Shown here piece after piece: positions 42,385 through 51,719 of a stretch of DNA of 64,000 nt; within the stretch, counting starts at the first letter, position 1, and each line of letters opens with the position of its first letter. Source of the stretch: Nonomuraea typhae (lineage in GTDB: Bacteria > Actinomycetota > Actinomycetes > Streptosporangiales > Streptosporangiaceae). The stretch is from assembly GCF_009760925.1 (NCBI RefSeq), contig NZ_VRLV01000001.1, positions 806,001-870,000 of the forward strand. The letters run 5' to 3'. The notes beneath the pieces are model-generated. The model was not told the origin of the DNA, did not search any database, and saw only the letters and a list, made by a program, of their open reading frames with translations. The position numbers and the translations under genes are program-made.

Positions 42385-43396
42385 GCGCGCACACCGCCCG
42401 GGTGAGCGGGGCCGACGGGTCCGCGGACAGGCCGAGCGTGGCGGGCGGCTGCCCGGCCGCGGCCAGCAGGCCGCCGACGGCGGCGATCATCACGCCGTTG
42501 TCGGTGCACAGGGCGGGCGGCGGCACGCGCAGGGTGATGCCCGCGGCGGCGCAGCGCCCGGCGGCGACCTCCCGCAGCCGGGCGTTGGCCGCCACGCCGC
42601 CGACGATGACCAGGGTGCCGACGCCGTGCTCCCGGCAGGCGGCGACGGCCTTGCGGGTCAGGACGTCGACCACCGCTTCCTGGAAGGAGGCGGCCACGTC
42701 GGGGACGCGCAGGCCGGGGTTCTGCTGGACCTCGCGGGCGACGGCGCTCTTGAGGCCGGAGAAGGAGAAGCCGAACCCCTGGCCGAGCATGGCGCGGGGG
42801 AAGGTGATCGCGCCCGGGTCGCCCTGGGCGGCCGCCCGGCTGACCGAGGGGCCGCCCGGGTACGGCAGGCCGAGGAGGCGGGCGACCTTGTCGAACGCCT
42901 CTCCGGCGGCGTCGTCGCGGGTGTCGCCCAGGTGGATGATCGGATCGGTGGCCAGGTCGCCCAGGAGCAGCAGCGAGGTGTGGCCGCCGGAGACGATGAG
43001 CGCGATCGAGCGGGCGGGCAGCGGGCCGTGCTCCAGCGTGTCGGCGGCGACGTGCCCGGCCAGGTGGTGCACGCCGTACAGCGGCTTGTCCCAGGCGAGG
43101 GCGAGCGACTTGGCGGCGGCCAGGCCGGTCTGCAGCGCGGTGGCCAGGCCGGGGCCGGAGGTGACCGCGATGGCGTCGATCTCGCCGGGTTCGATCTGCG
43201 CCTGGTCCATGGCCGAGCGCAGGCACGGGGTCAGCGATTCCAGGTGCGCCCGGGCGGCGATCTCCGGGACGACGCCGCCGAAGCGGGCGTGCTCGTCCAT
43301 GGAGGAGGCCAGCGCGGCGCCCAGGATGCGGCCGCCTGCGACGATGCCGACGCCGGTCTCGTCGCAGGAGGTCTCGATGCCCAGGACTACGGCCAC
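42371..43396 (-). CDS. tsaD: tRNA N6-adenosine threonylcarbamoyltransferase
   Basis: 341 residues. Starts [14 protein letters not shown]; metal site [10 protein letters not shown] (HxxxH), nucleotide loops [10 protein letters not shown] and [12 protein letters not shown], and [26 protein letters not shown]. Forms t6A37 in ANN-decoding tRNAs with TsaB/TsaE/TsaC. GTG 43396 has GAGGG at correct spacing; the longer frame is rejected. Unusually, the typical tsaB-rimI-tsaE neighbours are not visible upstream; a HAD gene lies there instead. Confidence 0.95.
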   Translation of the reverse strand: MAVVLGIETSCDETGVGIVAGGRILGAALASSMDEHARFGGVVPEIAARAHLESLTPCLRSAMDQAQIEPGEIDAIAVTSGPGLATALQTGLAAAKSLALAWDKPLYGVHHLAGHVAADTLEHGPLPARSIALIVSGGHTSLLLLGDLATDPIIHLGDTRDDAAGEAFDKVARLLGLPYPGGPSVSRAAAQGDPGAITFPRAMLGQGFGFSFSGLKSAVAREVQQNPGLRVPDVAASFQEAVVDVLTRKAVAACREHGVGTLVIVGGVAANARLREVAAGRCAAAGITLRVPPPALCTDNGVMIAAVGGLLAAAGQPPATLGLSADPSAPLTRAVCAPTSA

Positions 43397-43443
43397 GTGC
43401 ACCCTCTTATTGCGAGTAGTTTGCAACTGCAAGTCACGGCATT

Positions 43444-43935
43444 CTACGGGAGCGGATGAGCCAGCCAACCGGCGAGCGTGGTGAAGTCGGCGTCGGTGAG
43501 GCCGGTGGCGGAGTCGACGCGGTGGAGCAGGGCGTGCCCCCGATGGTGAGCCGTCACCCACGCGCGATCGAGGTCGCCGATCTCGTCGTCGACCCAGGCG
43601 AAAGGACGACCGGCCGCGATCTCGACGAGGGTCCGCGTCTTCCAGTGCAGGGCGCCGGCCCGGTCCTCGTCCGGCGCGTCGGGCAGGTCGGCGACCGGCA
43701 GCTCGGGCAGGCCGAGCAGCGGGGCGATCACCTCATTGGCGTCGTGCATCCACGCGGTGGCCCACACCAGGTCGCACGGCAGGGCCAGCAGCCGCGGGCC
43801 GTGCCCGGGGACGAGCTTGGCCAGTTGCGGGTTGGACTGCTCCTGCCACCGGTCCCATGATCCGGGCCGGCAGGCGCCGCCGTAGGGGAGCAGCGTTCCG
43901 TCGACATCGAGGAAGAGCAGAGGGCGCTGAGTCAT
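43444..43935 (-). CDS. HAD-superfamily hydrolase-like protein
   Basis: 163 residues. N-terminal [15 protein letters not shown] is HAD motif I (DxD nucleophile/acid-base). Later motifs are [13 protein letters not shown] (motif IV acidic pair). The short length and missing cap suggest a C0 type. Small-molecule phosphatase activity likely; substrate unknown. ATG 43935. Confidence 0.8.
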   Translation of the reverse strand: MTQRPLLFLDVDGTLLPYGGACRPGSWDRWQEQSNPQLAKLVPGHGPRLLALPCDLVWATAWMHDANEVIAPLLGLPELPVADLPDAPDEDRAGALHWKTRTLVEIAAGRPFAWVDDEIGDLDRAWVTAHHRGHALLHRVDSATGLTDADFTTLAGWLAHPLP

Positions 43936-43992
43936 GGCGGCAACGGTAGTGAGCGCCCGCACCCGATGGGGGCCCCGGGTGCGGGCTTCATC

Positions 43993-44364
43993 TCAGGTGG
44001 TGATGGAACCTTCCACGGCGACGCCGTCCGAGTCGACCTTCACGCTGAACGAGCAGCTGAAGGCCGAGGCGACGGCGGGGACGTCGATGATGCGCACGGT
44101 CACGGGGTCGCCTTCACGCAGCGCCCGGGCGACCGGGGCGAACGTCGAGCGGGTCCGGTCCAGCCGCATCCGCGAAAGGCCGGTCTGCTGGGCGGGCGCG
44201 AGCGCGAACAGCCGGACCAGCAGGAGCCTGGGGTCCCTGTCGAGCTGCTCCGCGACCTGCCAGGCCATCTCCACGTCGGCGCTGATCTGGTCGACGACGC
44301 GCTGGGCGTCCTCGGTGGTCAGCGGGGTGGCCGTGGGGAGCTGTTTGGTGAGTGTCTCGGTCAT
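43993..44364 (-). CDS. conserved-type small protein, unknown function
   Basis: 123 residues, soluble, one possible helical bundle then a beta-rich C-terminal half (DPVTVRIIDVPAVASAFSCSFSVKVDSDG). AGGAAG upstream of the ATG supports it as real. No family recognised; its role is unknown. Confidence 0.6.
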   Translation of the reverse strand: MTETLTKQLPTATPLTTEDAQRVVDQISADVEMAWQVAEQLDRDPRLLLVRLFALAPAQQTGLSRMRLDRTRSTFAPVARALREGDPVTVRIIDVPAVASAFSCSFSVKVDSDGVAVEGSITT

Positions 44365-44479
44365 GGCCGTCTTCCTGTCGGTGTGTGGACACCCGTACTT
44401 CGGTGATGACCTATCTCCCGGATGACCCCTGACACCACGCGGGGTTCTCACGCGGGACTCCGGCTGTCAGGATAGGGCC

Positions 44480-45028
44480 GTGCCCCCGGCCCTCCGCATG
44501 ATCCGCGCAGCCGCGTTCGCGGCGGTGTGCGTCATGGTCTCGGCCGGCGGTCACCTGTTCGCGGGCGGCGGCGCCATCTCGCCGGCCGCGCTGCTGCTCG
44601 GCTTCGCCGCGCCGTACCTCCTGGCCCTGGCGGTCAACGGGCGCGAGCGGTCGCGGGAGAGCGTGCTCGCGGCGACCGTGGTCGTCCAGTTCGTGCTGCA
44701 CCAGGTGTTCGCCCGCCTCGCCCCCGCGGCCGAGGCCGGCACGGGGCACGGCGGGCACCTGAACGTCGGGATGATGCTGGTCCACCTGACGCTGGCCCTG
44801 CTCAGCGGATGGTGGCTGCACCAGGGCGAAAGCACGGTGTGGACCGCGCTGCGGCTGTGGGCCGCCGCTCCGCCGCGCCTGCTGCTGCTCTTCGCGCCGC
44901 TCCGCGTGGAGACCTGCGCCGGGCTGTGGCGGGCCGTGCCGTGTGACCGGACCGGTCCGTGGCGCTCGCTGGTGTTCACCAAGGCGGTTCACCGCCGCGG
45001 GCCGCCCGCCCTCCTCCGCGCCGTCTGA
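44480..45028 (+). CDS. four-helix membrane protein, unknown
   Basis: 182 residues, about four membrane helices (residues ~8-125). A His-Gly pair in the loop (GTGHGGHLNVGM) may bind metal, and a cysteine is found in the tail (ETCAGLW, VPCDRTG). Similar proteins occur beside metal and copper genes in actinomycetes. GTG start. Confidence 0.6.
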   Translation: MPPALRMIRAAAFAAVCVMVSAGGHLFAGGGAISPAALLLGFAAPYLLALAVNGRERSRESVLAATVVVQFVLHQVFARLAPAAEAGTGHGGHLNVGMMLVHLTLALLSGWWLHQGESTVWTALRLWAAAPPRLLLLFAPLRVETCAGLWRAVPCDRTGPWRSLVFTKAVHRRGPPALLRAV

Positions 45029-45159
45029 CGATCCCTCCTCCGGCGCCCTGAGGTCATCCGGCATGCGCCGCCCCAGGTAGGGCCGCGCGTCATCTCCTTG
45101 TACCCGGCCGCGTGGAACGCGGTCCGGGCTCCTCCTCATGGAGTCTCCCCATGTTGCAT

Positions 45160-45180
45160 CCCCCTGCGCGGGGGTGGTTC
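45160..45180 (+). promoter_or_regulatory. hairpin overlapping the ATPase ribosome-binding site
   Basis: Five C, TGCGC, five G, then TGG; the second arm is the purine-rich leader of the GTG at 45183. It could hide the ribosome-binding site when folded. Confidence 0.3.
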
Positions 45181-45182
45181 AC

Positions 45183-45812
45183 GTGACGACGCTGAGGTTG
45201 TCGTCCGTGAGCTGCCGTCACGGCGGGCTGACGGCTGTCAGCGAGGTCGGCCTGGACCTGTCTCCGGGTGAGCATCTGGCCGTCACCGGCACCAACGGCT
45301 CGGGCAAGAGCACCTTGCTGCGGGCGATCCTCGGCCTGCACCGCGACGTCACCGGCCGCATCGAGGTGTACGGCGAGCAGGCCCGCAGCCAGGCCGACTG
45401 GCGGCGCCGCCGGGCCGAGGTCGCCTGGATCCCGCAGCGGCAGGCCGCCGGCCACTTCCCGCTGCTGCTGCGTGAACTGCTGGACAGCGGCCGCGACGGC
45501 GAGCAGGCCAGGCGGGCGGCCGGTGACCTGGGCATCGGCGATCTGCTCGGCCGCCCGCTGGCCACGCTGTCGGGCGGGCAGCTTCAGCGTGCCTACCTGG
45601 CCAGGGCCCTCGGGCAGGTGGCGGCGGGCGCCCGGCTGCTGCTGGCCGACGAGCCGACGGCCGCCCTGGACTTCGCCGGTCAGGAGCAGGTGGCCGCCGT
45701 GCTGGCCGCTCTTCCCGTGGCGGTGATGGTCGTCACCCACGACCGGGTGGTGGCCGCCGCCTGCGACCGGGTCGCGGAGATGGCCGCCGGGCGCCTGCGG
45801 GAGGTGCGGTGA
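45183..45812 (+). CDS. metal ABC transporter ATPase
   Basis: 209 residues. Walker A GTNGSGKST, signature TLSGGQLQRA, Walker B LLLADEPTAALD and the switch VTHDR. The composition matches ZnuC/AztA-type manganese/zinc importers. Starts a three-gene operon with GTGA overlap to the permease. No Zur-type box recognised upstream. Confidence 0.9.
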   Translation: MTTLRLSSVSCRHGGLTAVSEVGLDLSPGEHLAVTGTNGSGKSTLLRAILGLHRDVTGRIEVYGEQARSQADWRRRRAEVAWIPQRQAAGHFPLLLRELLDSGRDGEQARRAAGDLGIGDLLGRPLATLSGGQLQRAYLARALGQVAAGARLLLADEPTAALDFAGQEQVAAVLAALPVAVMVVTHDRVVAAACDRVAEMAAGRLREVR

Positions 45813-46606
45813 GCCAGATCCTCGCCCTGCCGTCGGTGCAGCTCGCGTTCGCGGCGCTGCTGCTCGGGTCGATCGGGCTGCCGGTCGTCGGCGTGTTCAT
45901 CGTCGGACTGGACATCATGCCGGTGCGCTTCGCGATGATGCACGTCGCCCTGCTCGGCATCGCGATCGGCCTGCTGACCGGGCTCGACCCGCTGCTGTGC
46001 GCGCTGGTGCTGTGCGCGGTGACCGGTGGCGCGCTGACGCCCCTGGCGCGCAGCAGCAGCGGCCTGTCGGGGGCGATGGGGCTGCTGATGACGCTGGCCA
46101 TCGCCGCCGCCCTGCTCGTGCTGTCGATCTCGGGCGTCAACGCCAACGGCGCCTTCGAGCTGCTGTGGGGCTCCATTCTGGCCACCCGGCCGTGGGACGT
46201 GGCCGCGCTGGGCGCGCTCGCCGTCATCGTCCCGCTGCTCTACTTCTGGCGCCGCCGCGACCTGGCGCTGCTCCTGCACGACCGGGAGCTGGCGCTGTGC
46301 TCCGGCGTCCCGGTGGAGCGGCTGACGCTGGTGCTGCTGGTGGTGATCGCGCTGGCGATCGCCTCGGCCATCCGCCTCACCGGCGCTCTGCTGGTGGACG
46401 CCCTGACCCTGCTGCCCGCGCTGGCCGCCCGCCGGATCGGCCGCTCGCTGCCGTCGATGATCGGCTGGTCGGTCGCCTTCGGGCTGCTGTTCAACGTGGG
46501 CGGGTTCGTGCTCGCCCTGCTGCTCGACCTCCCGCCTGGACCGACCCTCGTCCTGGTCGGCGGGATCTGCACCCTGATCATCCACCTGAAAGGCGTCAAG
46601 CGATGA
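45809..46606 (+). CDS. metal ABC transporter permease
   Basis: 265 residues, seven to eight membrane helices, ABC-3 (ZnuB/MntB) family, with SIRLTGALLVDALTLLPALAARRIGRSL. Overlaps the ATPase (GTGA) and the binding protein (ATGA) genes. Confidence 0.9.
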   Translation: MSQILALPSVQLAFAALLLGSIGLPVVGVFIVGLDIMPVRFAMMHVALLGIAIGLLTGLDPLLCALVLCAVTGGALTPLARSSSGLSGAMGLLMTLAIAAALLVLSISGVNANGAFELLWGSILATRPWDVAALGALAVIVPLLYFWRRRDLALLLHDRELALCSGVPVERLTLVLLVVIALAIASAIRLTGALLVDALTLLPALAARRIGRSLPSMIGWSVAFGLLFNVGGFVLALLLDLPPGPTLVLVGGICTLIIHLKGVKR

Positions 46607-47340
46607 AGAAGATCCTTCTGGCCGCGGCCGTCCTGCTGGCCATGAGCGGCTGCGCCCAGGCTGCCGAGCCGAAGGGCGGCGGGCTGAAGGTCGTGGCCGC
46701 CTCCAGCTGGGAGGCCGGCTTCGCCAAGGCGGCCGGGGCCACCGACGTGTCGGTGATCGTCCCGGCCGGCGTGAGCCACGCGCCCGACTACGACCCCAAG
46801 CCCTCCGACCTGGCCAAGGTCGCCGAGGCCGACATCGTGCTGTACGCCGCCTTCGAGGGCTTCGCCGGCAAGCTCAAGGAGGCCGCCGGATCCAAGGCCA
46901 AGGTCATCGAGGTCGCCCTGGACAACTCGCCCGAGAAGGTCAAGGCCGAGGTGGCCCGGCTGGCGGCGGAGTTCGGCACCGGCGAGGCGGCCAGGACGTG
47001 GGCCGCGAGCCTCGACACCGAGTACGCGGCGCTGAAGCGGCAGCTCGCCGGGAAGTCGCCCGTGATCGTCTCCCAGGCGTTCGTGGCCTGGGCCGCCGAC
47101 CTCGCCGGGGTCCAGCCCGCCGGGGTGTACGGCCCGCAGCCGCCCACCGCGGCCCAGATCGCCGGCCTGGTGGCCAAGAAGCCCACCCTCATCCTGGACA
47201 ACTCCGCGATGCCCGCGGGCGACACCCTCGGCAGCGTCCAGGCCAAGCGGGTGGTCATCGACAACTTCCCCGGCCCCGACCACGACCTGATCGGCATGTA
47301 CAAGGCGAACGCCGACCTGCTGCGGAAGGCCCTCGGATGA
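46603..47340 (+). CDS. metal ABC transporter substrate-binding lipoprotein
   Basis: 245 residues, short for the cluster 9 (ZnuA/AztC) family. Lipobox LLAMSGCAQA. One canonical ligand, His59 in SHAPDYDP, is present, but the second conserved histidine is Gln158 (SQAF in place of SHDAF) and there is no His-rich loop; only His59 and His227 are histidines. Asp222-228 region (NFPGPDHDLI) could add ligands. The cargo may be zinc held differently, or another metal. Confidence 0.85.
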   Translation: MKKILLAAAVLLAMSGCAQAAEPKGGGLKVVAASSWEAGFAKAAGATDVSVIVPAGVSHAPDYDPKPSDLAKVAEADIVLYAAFEGFAGKLKEAAGSKAKVIEVALDNSPEKVKAEVARLAAEFGTGEAARTWAASLDTEYAALKRQLAGKSPVIVSQAFVAWAADLAGVQPAGVYGPQPPTAAQIAGLVAKKPTLILDNSAMPAGDTLGSVQAKRVVIDNFPGPDHDLIGMYKANADLLRKALG

Positions 47341-47349
47341 CCGGCCCCC

Positions 47350-48312
47350 TCAGCAGGTGAAGGGATCGATCGCGCCGGTGAGCATCGCCAGGCCGAGCGC
47401 CAGGAAGAAATCACCCCACACCAGCTCGTGCCGGGTGGCGAGGCCGCGATGAAGGTCGTAGCAGCCGTCGAGCAGCCGCCCGTCCCGGACGTGATCGGTG
47501 ACCAGGCCGCGCAGCATCCGGGCGGCCTGGTCCCGCAGGCGCGCGTTCTCGTGCGTGCCGGCCAGCTTCAGCAGGCCGGCGGCATGGATCGCGGTCGCGG
47601 AGGTGTCGGGCGGGCCGTCCGGGCGGGAGGCGGTCAGGCGGCTCAGGGTCTCGTGGGCCCGGCCGGGCGCGAGCCGGTCGGCGTCGGCGAGCGCGAGCGT
47701 CAGCCAGGGCACCGTCCGGCTCCACCCGGCCGGTGGTTCGGGATGCGGCACCCAGCCGCCATCGGGCGCGACCCGCCAGGCGGGAACCGGCCGGCCGCCG
47801 CGCGTGAGCAGGTCCAGGTGCCGGTCGAGGTGGCCGCGCATGGCACGCAGGCCCGGTGCTCCGGAGCCGCCGAGCAGGGGGACGAGCCCGGGCAGGCTGT
47901 CCACGCGGGCGAGATCACGCGGGCCGCCGAAGGCCGCGCCCCACGGGACCACGCCGAGGACGGGGTCGTAGGCGGCCAGGAGGGCTTCGGTCGCGCTCTG
48001 CCGCAGCTCCGTCTCCGCGAACGCGGTGCCGTACCAGAAGATCATGCCGCGGGCGGCGGTGTCGGCCCCGATCCACGGCGCGAGCGCGGCCGTCCGGCCG
48101 GAGGCGGCGGCGCGGTCGGCGGGATCGCCGCTGAGGGCCGCCCGCAGGCCCAGCAGCCCGGCCCAGAAGCCGCCGGTCCATGAGCCGCGAGCCGTGGTCG
48201 TCCAGTCGCCGGTCCGCGGATCGGCGAACAGCGGCCAGCGCGGCGCCACCGCCGCCTCCGTGGTCCCCGCCCGGTCCAGCAGCGCGTCCAGGGTCCGCTC
48301 CGCCCAGGTCAT
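47350..48312 (-). CDS. alpha/alpha-barrel protein, possibly GH88/GH105-like
   Basis: 320 residues, repeated helical hairpins with aromatic-rich loops (SWTGGFWAGLLGL, WGAAFGGP, ELVWGDFFLALGLAML). The pattern is like unsaturated glucuronyl/rhamnogalacturonyl hydrolases (GH88/GH105), but the catalytic aspartates cannot be pinned down with certainty. Overlaps the MFS transporter (ATGA), suggesting import and breakdown of a sugar derivative. Confidence 0.6.
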   Translation of the reverse strand: MTWAERTLDALLDRAGTTEAAVAPRWPLFADPRTGDWTTTARGSWTGGFWAGLLGLRAALSGDPADRAAASGRTAALAPWIGADTAARGMIFWYGTAFAETELRQSATEALLAAYDPVLGVVPWGAAFGGPRDLARVDSLPGLVPLLGGSGAPGLRAMRGHLDRHLDLLTRGGRPVPAWRVAPDGGWVPHPEPPAGWSRTVPWLTLALADADRLAPGRAHETLSRLTASRPDGPPDTSATAIHAAGLLKLAGTHENARLRDQAARMLRGLVTDHVRDGRLLDGCYDLHRGLATRHELVWGDFFLALGLAMLTGAIDPFTC

Positions 48313-49475
48313 GCCCGGCTCCGCAGGGGCAGCGCGACCGCGGCCGCGAGCGCGAACCCGGCCGCCACGAGCAGCCATCCCGGTCCGTATCCGGCGGACT
48401 CGACCAGCGCGCCGAAGGCCGGCGGGCCTGCGGCGAACCCGGCGAAGAAGCCCGCCGAGACCAGCGCGGAGTCGCGGCCCGCGGCGCCACGGGCCGCCTG
48501 GCCGATCACCACGACCATGGTGACGGCGTTGGCGGCCACGGCGAAGGCGCCGATGCCCGCGGCCCCCGCCCAGACAGCCCAGCCCGCGCCCGGCAGCCAG
48601 AAGGATGCGGCGAGCACCAGCGCGGCCAGGCACGCCCCGCCGGCCAGGAGCGTGAGGTAGGCCGGAGCCCGGCCGGAGCGGTCCGCCCGCCGCGACCAGC
48701 CGACCCGACCGGCGATGCCCGCCAGGCCGAGGACGGCGACCAGCCAGGCGGACACCACCGGAGACAGCGCCAGCTCCTGGACTCCGAACAACGCCATATA
48801 GGTGTTCACGGCGGCGATCCCGCAGCCCAGCAGAAAGGAGAACACCGTCAGCCCGCCGATCCGCGCCCGCGGCGGGACCGGCTGCCCGGCGCTCCCGCGA
48901 GCAGGGCCGGCGGGCGGGCTTGCGGGGTCGGCGGGCAGGCTGCGCACCGCCCACACCGCGATGAGCACCGCGATCGCCGCCGTCACCCCCATGACCCCCC
49001 GCCAGCCCAGCCAGCCCGCGAGCGCGGCCAGCGGCAGCCCGGCGGCGAAGGCGCCCAGTTGCACGCCGGACTGCTTCCAGCCGGTCACCGCGCCCCGGCG
49101 GACCGGCTCCACCGACCCCACGATGATCTTGTTCGTGGCCGGGTTGGCCAGCGCCTGCGGCAACCCGCCGAGCGCGAGCGCGGCCAGCAGCATCGGCGTG
49201 CCCGTCGCCGAGCCGATCAGGGCCAGCGCGAGCGCGGCCACGAGCAGCAGGGCGATGACGCTGCGGCGGGCGCCGAGGCGGTCCACCCAGTGCCCCGCCG
49301 TCAGCGACAGCAGCGCGGCGACGGCGAACCCGGCCGTGGTCGTCCAGCCGAGCACCGCGCGCGGCACGCCCGCCTGCGCCACCAGCAGCGGGCCCAGCGC
49401 CCCGACCAGGAAGAGCTGGGCCATCGACACCGCCATGACCGCGGTGAGCAGGGCCGTGACGGACCTGTTCGGCAT
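48309..49475 (-). CDS. MFS transporter
   Basis: 388 residues, 12 membrane helices. Motif A-like DRLGARRS follows helix 2, and the second half repeats the pattern (SRRADRSGRAPAYL). Substrate unknown; the adjacent GH88-like gene suggests a sugar or oligosaccharide acid. ATG 49475 with GAAAGGAGAAGG. Divergent from a SigC-like gene 39 bp away. Confidence 0.87.
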   Translation of the reverse strand: MPNRSVTALLTAVMAVSMAQLFLVGALGPLLVAQAGVPRAVLGWTTTAGFAVAALLSLTAGHWVDRLGARRSVIALLLVAALALALIGSATGTPMLLAALALGGLPQALANPATNKIIVGSVEPVRRGAVTGWKQSGVQLGAFAAGLPLAALAGWLGWRGVMGVTAAIAVLIAVWAVRSLPADPASPPAGPARGSAGQPVPPRARIGGLTVFSFLLGCGIAAVNTYMALFGVQELALSPVVSAWLVAVLGLAGIAGRVGWSRRADRSGRAPAYLTLLAGGACLAALVLAASFWLPGAGWAVWAGAAGIGAFAVAANAVTMVVVIGQAARGAAGRDSALVSAGFFAGFAAGPPAFGALVESAGYGPGWLLVAAGFALAAAVALPLRSRA

Positions 49476-49514
49476 CCCCTTCTCCTTTCTCCACCGCAAC
49501 CCGGAAGGATCACG

Positions 49515-50075
49515 ATGAGGACCGATCTCAACGACGACGTGCTGACCGAACTCGCCGTGAACGCGCGGGACGGCTCGCCCGCCGACCTGGAGGCGTTCGT
49601 CCTGGCCGCCTATCCCTGTGTCCGGCGTTTCGTTGCCTACCTGACCGATCCGCAGTCGGCCGAGGACCTCACCCAGGAGACGTTCTTACGGGTCATCGGG
49701 AGCCTGCGCACGTTCGCCGCCCGTTCGTCCGCGCGCAGTTGGCTGCTGTCCATCGCGCGGCGGGTGGTGATCGACCGCTTCAGGTCCGCGGCGGTACGGC
49801 CGGCCGTGGCGGACCTGCCCGACTGGCAGGCCGTCGTGGAGCGGCGGCGCCACGGCAGCACCCCGAGCCCGGAGAACGCCGTGGTGCTGGCCGACCTCCT
49901 GACCCGCGTGCCGGGTGAGCGGCGCGCGGCGTTCGTGCTCACCCAGCTCGTGGGGCTGCCCTACACCGAGGCGGCCGACGTGCTCGGCTGCCCGGTGGGC
50001 ACGATCCGCTCCCGCGTCGCGCGGGCCCGGCTCCAGCTCGTGACCTCCGTCCTGGAGGCGGACCGGGCCGCCTGA
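49515..50075 (+). CDS. ECF sigma factor, SigC-like
   Basis: 186 residues. Region 2 (QSAEDLTQETFLRVIGSLRTFAARSSARSWLLSIARRVVIDRF) and region 4 (RRAAFVLTQLVGLPYTEAADVLGCPVGTIRSRVARAR) closely follow mycobacterial SigC. No anti-sigma gene is next to it, as with SigC. ATG has GGAAGG upstream. Confidence 0.88.
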   Translation: MRTDLNDDVLTELAVNARDGSPADLEAFVLAAYPCVRRFVAYLTDPQSAEDLTQETFLRVIGSLRTFAARSSARSWLLSIARRVVIDRFRSAAVRPAVADLPDWQAVVERRRHGSTPSPENAVVLADLLTRVPGERRAAFVLTQLVGLPYTEAADVLGCPVGTIRSRVARARLQLVTSVLEADRAA

Positions 50076-50105
50076 GTACGGGGGCCGGGCGTCCGGCCCC
50101 CGTAC

Positions 50106-51719
50106 TCACCTCGCCCGCAGGATCAGCTCGCGCAGCGCGTCGCGATCCGGTTTGCCCGCCGGGGTCAGCGGCATCCGCTCGACCAGGAGCAGGTGCTCGG
50201 GATGCTTGCCCCGATCCAGCCCCAGCCCCTGCGCGTGGGCCGTGAGCTCGCCGAGCGTGAGGCTCCGGCCGGCCCGCGGCAGCACGCACGCGGCCAGGCG
50301 CTCGCCCATCACGGTGTCCGGCACGCCCAGGCAGACCACCTCCCGCACGCCCGGGTGCGTGGCCAGCGCGCGTTCGACCTCGGCCGGGCTGATGTTGGCG
50401 CCGCCGCGGATGACCACCTGCTTGAGCCTGCCGACCAGCCGCAGCCGCCCGGCCTCGTCGATCGTCCCCAGGTCGCCGGTGCGCACCCAGCCTTCGGCGG
50501 TGCGGTAGCGCTGGTTCAGCTCGGGTGCGCCCACGTAGCACATCGGCGTCATCGGGCCGCGGGCGATGATCTCGCCGTACTCCTCGCCGGGCACGGGGGC
50601 GATGCGGATCTCGGCCACGCGCGGGTCCGGCGGGCCCACCACGACACCGGGTCCCTGGTCGCCGCCCGGGTCGTGGCCGAGACCGCCGTGACAGTTGACG
50701 CCGTCGGCCGAGCCGTACAGGTTGACGACGGGACACCCGAACACCTCGCGCGCCTCGGCGGCGGTGGCGGCGTCGAGTTCGGCGCCGCCGAGCACGAGCG
50801 CGGTCATCGGCGGCAGCGGCGCGGTCCCGGGCTGGTCGAGCATCATCCGGATCATGGTCGGTACGGCCAGCACGTGCGTGGGCCGGTGCTCGCGGATCGC
50901 GGCCAGCGCGGCCTGCGGGGAGAAGTGCTCCAGCAGCACCAGGCTGCCGCCGTGCCTGGCCAGCGTGACGGCGGTGCCGTTGCTGCCGAACGCGGAGGCC
51001 AGGGGGACCAGGAACAGGCAGCGTGGCGGGACGTCGCCCGGGAGGAGCGTCGCCAGGAAGTTGCCCCGCCCGCCGGCCAGGGCGTTGTGCGAGTAGGCGA
51101 CCATCTTGGGCTCGGCCTCCGAGCCCGAGGAGACCAGGATGCGCGCCGCGGCGTCGGGGTCCGGCCGGGCGGGGGCGAACGCGCGCGGGTCGGCCGACAG
51201 CACCTCGGCCCAGGGCACGCTGCCCGGCGGCGGCTCCTGCGGTCCGGTGGCGATCACCGTCCGCAGCGCGGGCAGCCGGTGTGCGGCGGCGAGGAGGTCG
51301 CGGGCGTGGGCGGCGCCGCGATGCTCGGCGGCGGCCACGACCGCTCGCGCCCCGGAGCGCCCCAGCAGGGAGACGGCCTCGGCGACGCCCCTTCCCGCGG
51401 GGAAGGGCAGGGCGACCGCGCCGAGCGCCGCCGCGGCCAGGTCGGCGATGACCGCGTCTCTGCCGTTGGGCACCTGGACGCCCACGACGTCCCCGGCGCA
51501 CACGCCGAGCGCCCGCATCCCGGCCGCCGCCGCGCGGGCACGCAGGTCCAGTTCGGCGTACGTCAGCGTGCCGGCGCCGTCCACGAGCGCGATCCGGTCC
51601 GGCGCGGCCACGCGGTGGGCCCGGAACAACGCGTAGATGTCGAGGTCGGGACAGGTGCCGTCGGCCGCCCAGGCGCGGCGCAGCGTGCCCGGGACCAGGT
51701 CGATCAGCTGAATGGTCAT
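50106..51719 (-). CDS. acyl-CoA synthetase/AMP-dependent ligase
   Basis: 537 residues, adenylate-forming fold: VSSGSEAEPKMVAYSHN (A3-like, with the usual TSGTTG degenerate), GSADGVNC (A5), GWVRTGDLG (A7), RLKQVVIRGGANISPAEVE (A8) and the catalytic Lys in LTPAGKPDRDAL (A10). The degenerate A3 loop (SSGSEA) is unusual. Activates an organic acid to CoA or a carrier. ATGA overlap with the CoA transferase gene. Confidence 0.88.
   Translation of the reverse strand: MTIQLIDLVPGTLRRAWAADGTCPDLDIYALFRAHRVAAPDRIALVDGAGTLTYAELDLRARAAAAGMRALGVCAGDVVGVQVPNGRDAVIADLAAAALGAVALPFPAGRGVAEAVSLLGRSGARAVVAAAEHRGAAHARDLLAAAHRLPALRTVIATGPQEPPPGSVPWAEVLSADPRAFAPARPDPDAAARILVSSGSEAEPKMVAYSHNALAGGRGNFLATLLPGDVPPRCLFLVPLASAFGSNGTAVTLARHGGSLVLLEHFSPQAALAAIREHRPTHVLAVPTMIRMMLDQPGTAPLPPMTALVLGGAELDAATAAEAREVFGCPVVNLYGSADGVNCHGGLGHDPGGDQGPGVVVGPPDPRVAEIRIAPVPGEEYGEIIARGPMTPMCYVGAPELNQRYRTAEGWVRTGDLGTIDEAGRLRLVGRLKQVVIRGGANISPAEVERALATHPGVREVVCLGVPDTVMGERLAACVLPRAGRSLTLGELTAHAQGLGLDRGKHPEHLLLVERMPLTPAGKPDRDALRELILRAR

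Noticed and set aside
47350..49494. A 714-residue frame covering both the GH88-like and MFS genes on the minus strand
   Set aside because: Its N-terminal two thirds is a shadow of the MFS gene in another frame; the true protein starts at the ATG at 48312 with ATGA overlap.
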